Numbered from the stretch's first letter, positions 9,835 through 19,835 are shown. The stretch is 27,011 nt of DNA from an uncultured Bacteroidota bacterium (GCA_902610105.1 CACLUN010000004.1:1-27011), one strand, 5' to 3'. The notes: generated by a model not told the origin, from the sequence alone. Program-made: numbers and translations.

Positions 9835-10516
9835 ATTTTTTTAAAAAATTTTCTGTCAAGACTTTACGAACTAAATCAAGTTCGATAGTTTTATTTAGTT
9901 CATTAGAAATAGAAGTTACCCCTTTTTCACTTATTCCGCATGGAACAATACCATTGAAGTAAGATAAATTTGTATTTACATTTAATGCTAGTCCGTGCAT
10001 TGTAACCCATCTACTTACTTTAATTCCTATAGCACATATTTTCCTTTCATTAGGCTTACCAACATCTAACCAAACACCTGTCTCTTTTGAATTTCCGGAT
10101 GCGGAAATATTAAAATAATGCAAAGTATTTATAATAACATCTTCTAAATCTCTCAAATATTTATGAATATCTCTATAAAAATTCTCTAAGTCTAAAATAG
10201 GGTAACAAACTAATTGACCTGGCCCATGATATGTAATATCCCCTCCCCTGTTAGTTTTATGATATTTTATACCCATTTCTTCAAGTCTTTTTTTATCAAA
10301 TATTAGATTATTTTCATTACCACTATTTCCAAGAGTATACACATGATCATGCTCTACGAATAAAAGAAAATTAGGGGTTATTGAACTAATATTATTTTTT
10401 CTATTATTTAATTTGGTTTCAATAATTTGATTTTGAAAATCTTTTTGAATATGGAATGTTTTTTCAAAGTCAAGTAAACCCAAATTTTTAACTATAATTT
10501 TTTTATGCTTATCCAA
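9827..10516 (-). CDS. lipB: Lipoyl(octanoyl) transferase
   Basis: LipB moves octanoate from octanoyl-ACP to the lipoyl domains of 2-oxoacid dehydrogenases and the glycine cleavage H protein; LipA, not in this window, then inserts sulfur. The 229 residues include the family block RGGDITYHGPGQL (90-102), the conserved Lys159 in RKICAIG, the HGLALNV strand, and the acyl-carrying Cys193 in PCGISEKGVTS. The start is TTG at 10514-10516. An in-frame TAG lies immediately upstream at 10517-10519, and no ATG occurs before residue 81, so TTG is the only plausible start. It converges with the propeller lipoprotein gene (8 bp overlap) and diverges from lysS (70 bp). Confidence 0.96.
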   Translation of the reverse strand: MDKHKKIIVKNLGLLDFEKTFHIQKDFQNQIIETKLNNRKNNISSITPNFLLFVEHDHVYTLGNSGNENNLIFDKKRLEEMGIKYHKTNRGGDITYHGPGQLVCYPILDLENFYRDIHKYLRDLEDVIINTLHYFNISASGNSKETGVWLDVGKPNERKICAIGIKVSRWVTMHGLALNVNTNLSYFNGIVPCGISEKGVTSISNELNKTIELDLVRKVLTENFLKKFS

Positions 10517-10574
10517 CTATCTTAGATTTTATGCAAAATTAAAAAACATAAGCATTAAATAACTCTTATATTCT

Positions 10575-10582
10575 TATATTTG
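10575..10582 (+). promoter_or_regulatory. Candidate Bacteroidota -7 promoter box before lysS
   Basis: TATATTTG matches the TAnnTTTG consensus known for the -7 element of Bacteroidota housekeeping promoters. It ends only 4 bases before the lysS ATG, so transcription would begin at or next to the start codon. I see no good TTG -33 element at the usual distance, so this is only a candidate. Confidence 0.35.
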
Positions 10583-10586
10583 ATAA

Positions 10587-12281
10587 ATGTCAAATCTTTC
10601 TGAGCAAGAATTAATTAGACGAGAAAAGCTAAATAAAATCAGAGAGCTTGGAATCAATCCTTATCCCGCTGAATTGTTCCAAGTTTCTACAAACTCATCT
10701 AATATTAAATCAAATTTTATTGAAGGTGAGAAAGTGGTTGTAGCTGGAAGATTAATGTCTAGAAGAATTCAAGGTAATGCAAGTTTTGCTGAGCTTCAAG
10801 ATAGTAGTGGAAGAATTCAAATATATTTTAACAGAGATGAAATTTGTGTTGGAGATAATAAAACTAAATATAATGAACTCTATAAAAAACTATTAGATAT
10901 AGGTGACATAATTGGGATTGAAGGTGAATTATTTAAAACTAAGGTTGGAGAAATGACAATTTTGGTTAAAAATTTTAAATTATTATCTAAATCCTTAAAA
11001 CCCCTACCGCTTCCAAAAACTGATAGTGATGGCAATGTATATGATGAATTTAGCTCACCTGAGCTAAGGTATAGGCAGCGATATGTAGATCTAATTGTTA
11101 ATAGCCATGTTAAAGAAACATTTTTAAAAAGGTCTAAAATTATTTCATCTATCAGATCTTCCCTTGAGAATGAAGGTTTTGTTGAAGTTGAAACACCAAT
11201 TTTACAACCAATACCCGGAGGTGCTGCAGCTAAGCCATTTATAACACATCATAATTCACTAAATATTCCGCTCTACATGAGAATTGCAAATGAATTGTAC
11301 TTAAAAAGGCTAATTGTGGGAGGGTTTGATGGTGTATTTGAATTTGCTAAAGATTTCAGAAATGAAGGAATGGATAGATCACATAATCCAGAGTTCACAA
11401 ACTTAGAGTTTTATGTAGCATATAAAGATTACAACTGGATGATGAGCTTTACAGAAAAATTACTTGAAAAAGTTACAATTGATACTCTTGGATCCTCAAG
11501 TATTAAATTTGAAAATAAAGTGATTAGTTTCAAAGGACCATATGAAAAAATTGGGATACTTGATGCAATAAAAAATGAAACAGGAATTGACGCTTTGAGA
11601 CTTAATGAAAATGAATTAGCTGAAGCCGCCAAAAAAATTGGAGTTGAAATTGATAAAACTATGGGCAAGGGTAAAATAATTGATGAAATTTTTAGTGAAA
11701 AGTGTGAGTCAAATTTCATTCAGCCTACTTTTATAATTGATTATCCTAAAGAGATGAGTCCTCTAACAAAGGAACACAGAGAAAATTCAAAACTAACTGA
11801 AAGATTTGAATTATTGATTAATGGAAGTGAGATAGCTAATGCATACTCAGAACTTAATGATCCTATTGATCAGCTTGAAAGATTTGAAGATCAATTAAAG
11901 CTCTCTGAAAAAGGTGATGAAGAAGCAATGTTTATCGATCACGATTTTATAAGATCTCTGGAATATGGAATGCCGCCAACATCTGGTATAGGCATTGGAA
12001 TAGATAGATTGGTTATGTTGCTAACTAATCATCGTTCAATACAAGAAGTTATTTTCTTCCCTCAAATGAAGCCCGAAAATAATGCATTAGCTGATTTAAA
12101 TATAGATGAAAAATCCATCTACGATCAAGTAAAAAATCTTGAAAAAGTTGAACTCGGCTCTTTAAAGTATAGCTCAGGACTTAGCAATAAAAAATGGGAT
12201 AAAAGCATTAAAAATCTTACTAAAAAAAATTTAGTTAAAGTTTCAAAAACAAATGATGGACTTTTTATTGTAATAGTTTAA
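10587..12281 (+). CDS. lysS: Lysyl-tRNA synthetase, class II
   Basis: Charges tRNA-Lys. The 564-residue protein has an N-terminal OB-fold anticodon-binding domain (about 48-135, including VVVAGRLMSRR) followed by a class II catalytic domain. Motif 2 is at 257-263 (FRNEGMD, followed by RSHNPEFTNLEFY) and motif 3 at 467-477 (GIGIGIDRLVM). It is about 60 residues longer than E. coli LysS. The extra part is a Lys-rich C-terminal extension (about 500-564) of the kind seen in Bacteroidota enzymes. ATG start. A zinc metalloprotease gene follows 41 bp downstream on the same strand. Confidence 0.97.
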   Translation: MSNLSEQELIRREKLNKIRELGINPYPAELFQVSTNSSNIKSNFIEGEKVVVAGRLMSRRIQGNASFAELQDSSGRIQIYFNRDEICVGDNKTKYNELYKKLLDIGDIIGIEGELFKTKVGEMTILVKNFKLLSKSLKPLPLPKTDSDGNVYDEFSSPELRYRQRYVDLIVNSHVKETFLKRSKIISSIRSSLENEGFVEVETPILQPIPGGAAAKPFITHHNSLNIPLYMRIANELYLKRLIVGGFDGVFEFAKDFRNEGMDRSHNPEFTNLEFYVAYKDYNWMMSFTEKLLEKVTIDTLGSSSIKFENKVISFKGPYEKIGILDAIKNETGIDALRLNENELAEAAKKIGVEIDKTMGKGKIIDEIFSEKCESNFIQPTFIIDYPKEMSPLTKEHRENSKLTERFELLINGSEIANAYSELNDPIDQLERFEDQLKLSEKGDEEAMFIDHDFIRSLEYGMPPTSGIGIGIDRLVMLLTNHRSIQEVIFFPQMKPENNALADLNIDEKSIYDQVKNLEKVELGSLKYSSGLSNKKWDKSIKNLTKKNLVKVSKTNDGLFIVIV

Positions 12282-12322
12282 TCATTTTTTGTAATTTAAT
12301 TTCTCAACTCTATAGTATAATT

Positions 12323-14776
12323 ATGAAAACATATCACCGTATTAAATTTTTTTCTATTTTTTTTACATTACTCCTTTTAAGCTCTGCAGTATTTTCACAA
12401 AAAAAACCTGAGAAATCTGACAAGGATAAAAAAGAGAAAACATACTCAGATATTATAACAGATAAAGCTGTAACCGATCAAGGTTTATTTGATGTACACA
12501 AGGTTGATGAAAAATATTACTATGAAATTAATGATAGTTTGCTTGGTAGAGATATGTTGATGGTAACTAGAATAGCAAAAATGGCTAAAGAGATTTCTCT
12601 AGGTGCGCACAAACTGAGTGAGCAAGTTTTAAGTTGGCAAAAATTTGATAACAACTTACTACTAAAGGAACTTTCATTCTCAAACTATGCATCGGATTCG
12701 CTTCCAATTAAAGAGGCAGTTTCAAATTCCAACTTTGAGCCAATTATTGCCAGTTTTAAAATTGAAGTCGAAAATAAGGATAAAAACTCTTATGTTATTG
12801 ATGTTACAAGCTTATATAAAAATGATGTAAAATCATTTGGTTATCCACAGTCAAGTAGGAAAAGAAATAACATAACCGGTTTGGACACCAAACTATCTTT
12901 TATTGAATCAATAAGAAGTTTTCCATTAAATATTGAAGCTAAACACATTAAAACCTACAGGTCTTCAAATGCAAAGAATGGTCAAATTTCAATGTTGTTA
13001 AATAACTCCATGATATTACTTCCAAAGGAGCCAATGAAAAGAAGATATTTTGATGAAAGAGTCGGATGGTTTACCACAAGTCAAACAGATTATGGAATTG
13101 ATAATCAAGAAGCTGAAACTGTAACATATCTTGACAGATGGAGATTAGAAGTTAAAGATGAGGATATTGAGAGGTTTATAAATGGTGAGTTAGTTGAACC
13201 AAAAAAACCAATTGTTTATTATCTCGACAGAGGAACACCAATGAAATGGAGAAAGTATTTGAAACAAGGAATTGAGGATTGGAATGCTGCCTTTGAAGAG
13301 GCTGGTTTTAAAAATGCTGTAATATGTAAGGATCCCCCAACTAAGGAAGAAGATCCGGATTGGAGTCCTGAAGATGTTAGGTATTCTACGGTGAGGTACC
13401 TTGCCTCTTCAACTTTAAATGCAAATGGTCCACACGTTAGCGACCCAAGATCAGGTGAAATAATTGAGTCCGATATCAACTGGTATCATAATGTGATGAA
13501 ATTATTAAGAAATTGGTATTTTGTTCAAGCATCAGCAGTTGATCCTGAAGCTAGAGGAGTTGAATTTAGAAATGAAGTGATGGGTGAATTAATTAGATTT
13601 GTTTCATCTCATGAATTTGGACATACAATTGGACTTCCTCACAATATGGGTAGTAGTAGTGCATACCCAGTAGATTCATTGAGATCAGCAACCTTTACAA
13701 AAAAATATGGAACATCACCTTCAATAATGGACTATGCCCGCTTTAATTATGTTGCTCAACCTGAAGATAAAGGTGTTGCTTTAATGCCGTCAGATTGGGA
13801 AACACCAAATGTTGGAATTTACGATAGATATTCAGTTATGTGGGGTTATAAACCCATTCTTGGAGTTTCTGAGGAGGAGGAAAAGAAAATATTAAGAAGC
13901 TGGATAAGAGAAAAAGAAAATGATTTAACATATAGATTTGGACCAACTGGAAGTATTGATCCAAGCTCTCAAACTGAGGATTTAGGCGATGATGCAATAA
14001 AAGCTAGTGAGTATGGTATTAAAAATTTAAAGAGAATTTTACCAAAACTCATGGAATGGACAACGGAAGATGGTGAAACTTATGACGAAATGGAATACAT
14101 ATATGGTCAGATTCTAGGACAATTTAGAAGATATATGGGGCACGTAGCAACAAATATTGGGGGTGTATATCAATTCTATAAAACTGCTGACCAGGACGGT
14201 GCGGTCTATACACACGTAGATAAAAATCATCAAAAACAATGTCTAAACTTTTTAAACAAACATCTATTTGAAACACCATATTGGATGATTGATAAGAATA
14301 TTTTAAATAAAATTGAATATGCTGGTACTACAAATAGAATTAGAGGGGTACAATCTAGTTACCTGAATAGAGTTCTTGATTTTGGCAGAATGGCAAGAAT
14401 GATTGAGAATGAAGCTTTGAATGGAAGTAATGCCTATTCATTAAATGAAATGATGATTGATTTGAAAGATGGTATTTGGTCTGAATTAAAAAATACTAAA
14501 TCAATAGATGTGTATAGAAGAAATTTACAGAAAACCTTTATCTCCAGACTCGGATATATTATGAAAAATGAACAGCCACCTACTAGATCTGGCTGGGGCT
14601 CTTACATTACATCTATTAAAGTTGATGTGTCTGACATAAGGTCAATAACTATGGGCACTTTAATGGACTTAAAGAAAGATTTAAATAAGGCAGCTAAAAG
14701 ATATTCTGATAAAGTTTTAAAAAGTCATTTGAATTATTGTATTGCTATGATAGATGAGGCGATGAAGACAGGCTAA
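12323..14776 (+). CDS. Secreted zinc-dependent metalloprotease (DUF5117/DUF4953 type)
   Basis: An 817-residue exported metalloprotease. An N-terminal signal peptide (about 1-25, ending SAVFSQ) is followed by a Lys-rich linker. A DUF5118-like segment comes next (about 40-85, with YYEINDSLLGRDMLMVTRI), then a DUF5117-like region (about 95-285) and the catalytic DUF4953-like domain. The zinc site is HEFGHTIGLPH, with His430, Glu431, His434 and His440. This extended HExxHxxGxxH is the metzincin signature, and SIMDY with Met469 is a good Met-turn. I see no C-terminal T9SS sorting domain; the protein ends shortly after a helical stretch, so it is probably periplasmic or exported another way. The natural substrate is unknown. 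Its stop overlaps the converging glucosaminidase gene by 4 bp. Confidence 0.93.
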   Translation: MKTYHRIKFFSIFFTLLLLSSAVFSQKKPEKSDKDKKEKTYSDIITDKAVTDQGLFDVHKVDEKYYYEINDSLLGRDMLMVTRIAKMAKEISLGAHKLSEQVLSWQKFDNNLLLKELSFSNYASDSLPIKEAVSNSNFEPIIASFKIEVENKDKNSYVIDVTSLYKNDVKSFGYPQSSRKRNNITGLDTKLSFIESIRSFPLNIEAKHIKTYRSSNAKNGQISMLLNNSMILLPKEPMKRRYFDERVGWFTTSQTDYGIDNQEAETVTYLDRWRLEVKDEDIERFINGELVEPKKPIVYYLDRGTPMKWRKYLKQGIEDWNAAFEEAGFKNAVICKDPPTKEEDPDWSPEDVRYSTVRYLASSTLNANGPHVSDPRSGEIIESDINWYHNVMKLLRNWYFVQASAVDPEARGVEFRNEVMGELIRFVSSHEFGHTIGLPHNMGSSSAYPVDSLRSATFTKKYGTSPSIMDYARFNYVAQPEDKGVALMPSDWETPNVGIYDRYSVMWGYKPILGVSEEEEKKILRSWIREKENDLTYRFGPTGSIDPSSQTEDLGDDAIKASEYGIKNLKRILPKLMEWTTEDGETYDEMEYIYGQILGQFRRYMGHVATNIGGVYQFYKTADQDGAVYTHVDKNHQKQCLNFLNKHLFETPYWMIDKNILNKIEYAGTTNRIRGVQSSYLNRVLDFGRMARMIENEALNGSNAYSLNEMMIDLKDGIWSELKNTKSIDVYRRNLQKTFISRLGYIMKNEQPPTRSGWGSYITSIKVDVSDIRSITMGTLMDLKKDLNKAAKRYSDKVLKSHLNYCIAMIDEAMKTG

Positions 14777-15579
14777 ATTTTTAATCTTTGACCAACATTA
14801 AGCTGATCATTTTTTAGTTTATTTTTTTTCTTTATATCATTAATAGAAATATTGTATTTTTTGGAAATTGAATATAGGGTATCTCCCTTTTTTACAACAT
14901 AGTTGGAATCTACTTTACTTTTTTCATTCCTTGGTTTTTTTGACTTTGTAATCTGTTTTTTTGAGCCATCAAATTTCCAAAGTTTATATTTTTCTATAAC
15001 AGTGATTAATTTTTCTGGATATCTAGGGTCTGTAGCATACCCAGCCTTTTTTAAACCGTTTGCCCATTTTACATAATCCTTATTGGGAAGTTTAAACAAA
15101 AAAGAATATCTCCCCCTCGTTGTTAAAAACTCAGAATGATCTTTATAACTTTCTTCAGCATTTTTATACTTTCTAAAGCATTCATCTTTTTCATCATCAT
15201 CATGATAGACTTTTTTACCTCTCCAATCTTGATGACATTTAATTCCAAAATGATTATTAGATTTGAGAGCTAAATTACTTCCCCCAGCGCCAGATTCAAC
15301 TAGACCTTGTGCCAATTTAATGCTTGCAGGAATTTTATTTTTCTTCATTTGATCAACAGCTATTTTTGAGTAAGTTCTAATGTACCATTTGTAACGTTCC
15401 TCACTATCCATGTTTCGAATAAATCTTTCATATTGATTATCAGATTTATCCTTTTTTTTAACTATTGATTTTTTTACATTTTTTATAGCTTTGAAAGGGA
15501 ATTTAATAATGCTACAACTTGATGTAAGTGATAAAATGAATACTAAAATTATAATTTTATTTATTGAAACAAGCCTCAT
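14773..15579 (-). CDS. Glucosaminidase-domain lipoprotein with C-terminal LysM
   Basis: A 268-residue peptidoglycan hydrolase, probably an N-acetylglucosaminidase of the FlgJ/LytG type (Pfam Glucosaminidase). The signal ends in LTSSC (Cys22), so a lipid anchor is likely. The linker is very Lys-rich (23-50). The catalytic domain spans about 65-205 and includes QGLVESGAGGSNLA, with the presumed catalytic Glu95, then NNHFGIKCHQDWRGK and the late YATDPRYPEKL motif. One LysM peptidoglycan-binding repeat closes the protein (226-268, YVVKKGDTLYSISKKYNI). It would trim glycan strands at the inner face of the outer membrane. The gene is divergent from the DUF4136 lipoprotein and converges with the metalloprotease. 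Confidence 0.92.
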   Translation of the reverse strand: MRLVSINKIIILVFILSLTSSCSIIKFPFKAIKNVKKSIVKKKDKSDNQYERFIRNMDSEERYKWYIRTYSKIAVDQMKKNKIPASIKLAQGLVESGAGGSNLALKSNNHFGIKCHQDWRGKKVYHDDDEKDECFRKYKNAEESYKDHSEFLTTRGRYSFLFKLPNKDYVKWANGLKKAGYATDPRYPEKLITVIEKYKLWKFDGSKKQITKSKKPRNEKSKVDSNYVVKKGDTLYSISKKYNISINDIKKKNKLKNDQLNVGQRLKI

Positions 15580-15652
15580 TTTTATATACTAAAATTATTA
15601 ATTCCTATTAAATAAATTGAAGTTTAGGCACAGTTATTGTATTTTTAGGAAT

Positions 15653-16174
15653 ATGAGATCCTTTGTAACAGTACTGTTTTTTTCACTATTTTTTATATCC
15701 TGTTCATCAATCAAAGTTTTAACTGATTATGACTCATCTGCTAACTTCTCACAATATAAATCTTTTGCATTTTCTAAAAATCAAATTAAAAAAATTGAAA
15801 TTTCAGATTTAGATAAAAAAAGAATTTTAAGCTCAATTGAAAAACAAATGCTTATGAAAGGTTATGTCATTTCTAATAACCCTGATTTAATCATAAATGT
15901 CAATACTAAATCAAGAGAAGATGTTTACATTAATAGATACAATGATTATCCATACTATGGATGGTATCCGTATGGAATGTCAACTACATACAGGCCAAGT
16001 TCTAGAATTGTTGGTCTGCTTTATATTGATGTTATTGATTCGAAAACAGGTTCATTATTATGGCAGGGAAATGGATCTGGAACATTAAGCTCTAATCGTG
16101 CAACTAGAGATGAACTTATTAATAACTTTGTTAGTAAGTTACTGGAATCTTATCCTGCATTAGTCTTACAGTAA
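15653..16174 (+). CDS. DUF4136 family lipoprotein
   Basis: A small envelope lipoprotein of the DUF4136 family, function unknown. I chose ATG 15653 over the TTG at 15617, because the upstream 12 codons add charged residues before what is otherwise a standard lipoprotein signal: MRSFVTVLFFSLFFISC with Cys17. The mature part opens with the family pattern: VLTDYDSSANFSQYKSFAF, then DLIINVNTKS, an aromatic YPYYGWYPYG stretch and IDVIDSKTGSLLWQGNG. The AGGA just before the ATG could serve as a ribosome site. The length is 173 residues. Its stop overlaps alaS by 9 bp. Confidence 0.88.
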   Translation: MRSFVTVLFFSLFFISCSSIKVLTDYDSSANFSQYKSFAFSKNQIKKIEISDLDKKRILSSIEKQMLMKGYVISNNPDLIINVNTKSREDVYINRYNDYPYYGWYPYGMSTTYRPSSRIVGLLYIDVIDSKTGSLLWQGNGSGTLSSNRATRDELINNFVSKLLESYPALVLQ

Positions 16175-18775
16175 ATTCTTTGTCACTGTTTTTATTATAG
16201 TTTCAATTTTATCATTTTTTGGTCCAGAACCACTCGCATAGTACCTTTGGCCTCCTCCTGCACCACCAATTTCCTCGCAAATTTTATTTATTATAAGAGA
16301 TGCATCAATTTTAGAATTTTCAGGTAATGATTTTGAAACATTACAGATGATATTTAATTTATTTACATCTAAATTATAAAATATTATTACTGATTTTGAA
16401 ACCTTCCCTATCAAGTTAAAAGATAATGATCTCATCAAATCATTCTCCGTATCTAATTTCTGTATTAAAAAATTATAATCATTTTCTTTGAAAAATTTAC
16501 TTGAATAAAAATTAGAATAGAATTGAATTAGTTTTTGTTGACTCTTTTTTAAACCCTTTATTAAGATTGAGTTTTCATTTTTTAAATTTTTAACTGAACC
16601 AACGGTGTCTTTATTTGCGGACAAAATTGATTTTAGTTCATTGATTTCACTATTTCTCTGATTTAAATAATTGATAGATTTTTTTCCAGAAATGGCTTCT
16701 ATTCTTCTAATTCCTGACGCAATTGAGCTTTCAGAAACTATCAAAAAATTTCTAATATTAAGGGTGTTTTTTACGTGGGTTCCTCCACATAATTCGTATG
16801 ATTCTCCAAACTTAATCGTTCTAACCTTATCCCCATATTTTTCTCCAAATAAACCAATTGCTCCATTACTAATTGCAGTATCATATTCTTCATCTCTTGT
16901 TTCGATTAAATCAATTGAACGATCGATTTTATCATTAACAAAATTTTCAATTTCTTTTAATTGTTGTTCTTCAATTTTCTTGAAATGAGAAAAATCAAAT
17001 CGCAAATTTTCCGATGATAACGATGAACCTTTCTGTTCAACATGATCTCCCAAAACATGTCTAAGAGCTTGATGTAAAAGATGTGTTGAAGTATGATTTG
17101 AAGAAGAATCATTCCGATTTAAAGAATTAACAACTGCAGTAATACTTTTTGTAAAATCTATATCTGAAACATCTGTAAAATGAATAATCTTACCATTTTC
17201 TTTTTTAGTATCATAAACAATAATTTCAGCTTTATTTTCAAAGATTAATTTTCCTTTATCACCAGCTTGTCCTCCTCCTTCTGGATAAAAAGGAGTTTCA
17301 TTCAAAATAATTTGACAAACTTGTTTACCATTTACATTAATATTTCTGTATTGATTTATCTTGGTATCGCAACTTAATTTGTCATAGCCACAAAAAACAT
17401 CTCCTTTTTGTTCATTCAAAATAATCCAATCTGATTCAGTAGTCTTTGATGATTGTTTTGACCTTTCTCTCTGCTTACTTAACTCTGTTTTATAATCTTC
17501 ATTATTGAATGTCATCTGCCTTTCTTTTAAAATCAAAGATGTTAAATCATTTGGAAATCCATAAGTATCAAATAACTCAAAAACTTCTTTACCTGAAATT
17601 GATTTAGAATTAGATTTTTTAATCATATTTTCTAATCTTTCAATTCCTGATGCTAAGGTTCTTAAAAAAGATTTTTCTTCCTCGTGAATAATAGACTCAA
17701 TTAGTCTTTTTTGATTGAAAATCTCATCAAAATGACCTTTAAATTGTTTTGATAATATTTCAACAAGGTTATAAATAAATGGATTTGATTGATTTAAAAA
17801 TGTATATCCATACCTAATTGCTCTTCTTAGAATTCTTCTTATAACATATGATGGACCGTTGTTTCCTGGAATTTGACCATCAGCAATACAAAAAGAAACA
17901 GCTCTGACATGATCAGCAATTACTCGAAATGCAACATCAGATTCAATGTCATTTCCATACTTAATACCAGTAATTTTAGAAATTTCATTAATAAGTGAAG
18001 TAAAGATATCTGTATCGTAATTTGATTTTTTATTTTGGACAATTCTTGCTAGTCTTTCAAAACCCATACCTGTATCAATGTGTTTATCCGGAAGTTCTTT
18101 TAAGCTACCATCAGCTTTTCTATTAAATTGAATAAATACCAAATTCCATAGTTCAATTACCTCAGGATGATCTTTATTTACAAGTTCTTTTCCAGGTATC
18201 TTATTTTTGTCGCTAGAGGATCTTAAATCTATATGAATTTCAGAGCAAGGTCCACAAGGTCCAGTATCGCCCATTTCCCAAAAATTATCTTTTTTATTAC
18301 CTAAAATAATTTTGTCTTTATCTATAATTTCGGACCAAAAATTGTACGCCTCATTATCCTTTTCAAGATTGTCATCTTTATTTCCTTCAAAAATTGTTAC
18401 ATATAGGTCCTCTTTTTTTAGGTTATAGACCTTTGTAAGAATTTCATAACTCCAACCAATTATTTCCTTTTTGAAATAATCTCCAAAACTCCAATTTCCT
18501 AACATTTCAAACATGGTGTGATGATAATGATCAGCACCTACTTCCTCTAAATCATTATGTTTACCTGAAACTCTTAAACATTTTTGAGAATTAACAACTC
18601 TATTAAATTTACTAGACTCATTTCCCAAAAAAATATTTTTGAATTGATTCATTCCAGCATTTGTAAACATAAGTGATGGATCATTTTTAGAAACTATAGA
18701 AGATGACTGCACAAATTCATGCTTTTTTTCTTCAAAAAATTTGATAAAATTTGACCTTATTAAATTAGAGTTCAT
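16166..18775 (-). CDS. alaS: Alanyl-tRNA synthetase
   Basis: Charges tRNA-Ala and clears mis-charged Ser/Gly. The 869-residue full-length protein contains the class II catalytic domain (about 1-250, including MFTNAGMNQFK and FEMLGNWSFGDYFK), the tRNA-recognition helices (about 250-460) and the editing domain. The editing zinc ligands are H561 and H565 (HTSTH) and C663 and H667 (CGGTH). The C-terminal C-Ala domain ends with EIGGAGGGQRYYASGSG. ATG start. It diverges from the M23 peptidase gene, with 82 bp between them. Confidence 0.98.
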   Translation of the reverse strand: MNSNLIRSNFIKFFEEKKHEFVQSSSIVSKNDPSLMFTNAGMNQFKNIFLGNESSKFNRVVNSQKCLRVSGKHNDLEEVGADHYHHTMFEMLGNWSFGDYFKKEIIGWSYEILTKVYNLKKEDLYVTIFEGNKDDNLEKDNEAYNFWSEIIDKDKIILGNKKDNFWEMGDTGPCGPCSEIHIDLRSSSDKNKIPGKELVNKDHPEVIELWNLVFIQFNRKADGSLKELPDKHIDTGMGFERLARIVQNKKSNYDTDIFTSLINEISKITGIKYGNDIESDVAFRVIADHVRAVSFCIADGQIPGNNGPSYVIRRILRRAIRYGYTFLNQSNPFIYNLVEILSKQFKGHFDEIFNQKRLIESIIHEEEKSFLRTLASGIERLENMIKKSNSKSISGKEVFELFDTYGFPNDLTSLILKERQMTFNNEDYKTELSKQRERSKQSSKTTESDWIILNEQKGDVFCGYDKLSCDTKINQYRNINVNGKQVCQIILNETPFYPEGGGQAGDKGKLIFENKAEIIVYDTKKENGKIIHFTDVSDIDFTKSITAVVNSLNRNDSSSNHTSTHLLHQALRHVLGDHVEQKGSSLSSENLRFDFSHFKKIEEQQLKEIENFVNDKIDRSIDLIETRDEEYDTAISNGAIGLFGEKYGDKVRTIKFGESYELCGGTHVKNTLNIRNFLIVSESSIASGIRRIEAISGKKSINYLNQRNSEINELKSILSANKDTVGSVKNLKNENSILIKGLKKSQQKLIQFYSNFYSSKFFKENDYNFLIQKLDTENDLMRSLSFNLIGKVSKSVIIFYNLDVNKLNIICNVSKSLPENSKIDASLIINKICEEIGGAGGGQRYYASGSGPKNDKIETIIKTVTKNLL

Positions 18776-18857
18776 TAGAATTTATCTTAAAAATAGAATC
18801 TTTATATTTACAAAGTAAAAAATAAATAGTGACAACTTAAACAAAAGTCATTTTTTT

Positions 18858-19835
18858 ATGAGTAGATCTAAGTTTTATTACGATAAGAAATCTTTATCAT
18901 ACAAAGAGATTAAACTTTCAAAAAAGGATCGTTTCCTAAATTTTTTATCATTTTTTTTAGCATCATTTTTCTTTGGAACTATTTGCCTATTAGTTCTTAT
19001 CAATACACCAATAATAAATACCCCTACTGAGCTAAGTCAGGCAAGAGAATTAAATAATTTTGAACTTCAATTTGATATACTAAATAAAAAACTTGCTCAG
19101 TTAGAAAATGTTCTTGAAAATATTGAAGAAAGGGATAATAATATTTACAGAGTTTTGTTTGAAGCTAATCCTATTGATGAGGATATTAGAAAAGCTGGTT
19201 TTGGTGGTGTCAATAGATATGCAAATTTAGAAGGATATGAAAACTCTGAACTTGTGGTGGAAACTACAAAAAAAATTGATATTCTGACTAAACAACTTGT
19301 AATTCAATCAAAATCTTTAGATGATATTGAAAAACTAGTAAAGGACAAGCAAAAAATGCTTGCAGCTATACCATCAATCCAACCAGTTAAAAATAATGAT
19401 TTGACAAGAATTGCTTCCGGATATGGAATGAGAACTGATCCGTTCGATAAATCTAGAAAAATGCACGGAGGGATAGATTTTGCAGCCCCCAGGAATACTC
19501 CTGTATATGCTGCTAGTAATGGAAAAATTGTTAGAGCAGACAACCGATCCATTGGATATGGAAAACATATAAGAATAAATCACGGATATGGATTTGTTAC
19601 TTTATATGCTCATCTTAACTCATATAATGTAAAAAGGGGACAAGATGTTAAAAAAGGAGATATTATTGGATTTGTTGGGACTACTGGAAGATCAAAAGGA
19701 TTACATCTTCACTATGAAGTGATCAAAGATGGCAAAAAGGTAAATCCAGTAAATTATTTTTACGGAAATTTAACTCCTGAAGAGTTTGACGAGATTCTTA
19801 GAATATCTGTCGAAGAAAATCAATCTCTCGATTAG
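18858..19835 (+). CDS. Membrane-anchored M23 family peptidase (LytM domain)
   Basis: A 325-residue murein endopeptidase-like protein. One transmembrane segment (about 28-50) leaves a periplasmic coiled-coil stretch (about 57-95 and 133-170), then a LytM/M23 domain at about 185-300. The zinc ligands H203 and D207 (MHGGIDFAAP) and H285 (LHLHYEV, 282-288) are intact, with H252 (YAHL) and H283 also present, so it should be catalytically active rather than a degenerate activator. It probably cuts peptide cross-links during cell growth or division. A MerR-like gene begins one base after its stop, indicating one transcript. Confidence 0.94.
   Translation: MSRSKFYYDKKSLSYKEIKLSKKDRFLNFLSFFLASFFFGTICLLVLINTPIINTPTELSQARELNNFELQFDILNKKLAQLENVLENIEERDNNIYRVLFEANPIDEDIRKAGFGGVNRYANLEGYENSELVVETTKKIDILTKQLVIQSKSLDDIEKLVKDKQKMLAAIPSIQPVKNNDLTRIASGYGMRTDPFDKSRKMHGGIDFAAPRNTPVYAASNGKIVRADNRSIGYGKHIRINHGYGFVTLYAHLNSYNVKRGQDVKKGDIIGFVGTTGRSKGLHLHYEVIKDGKKVNPVNYFYGNLTPEEFDEILRISVEENQSLD

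Noticed and set aside
9833..9852. A/T-only palindromic run at the propeller-lipoprotein/lipB junction, considered as a terminator
   Set aside because: The potential stem contains no G-C pair and is part of the lipB coding end; it is expected by chance in such AT-rich sequence.
15617..15652. Longer DUF4136 protein starting at TTG 15617
   Set aside because: The 12 added residues would put charged and polar residues in front of a complete lipoprotein signal that starts at ATG 15653.
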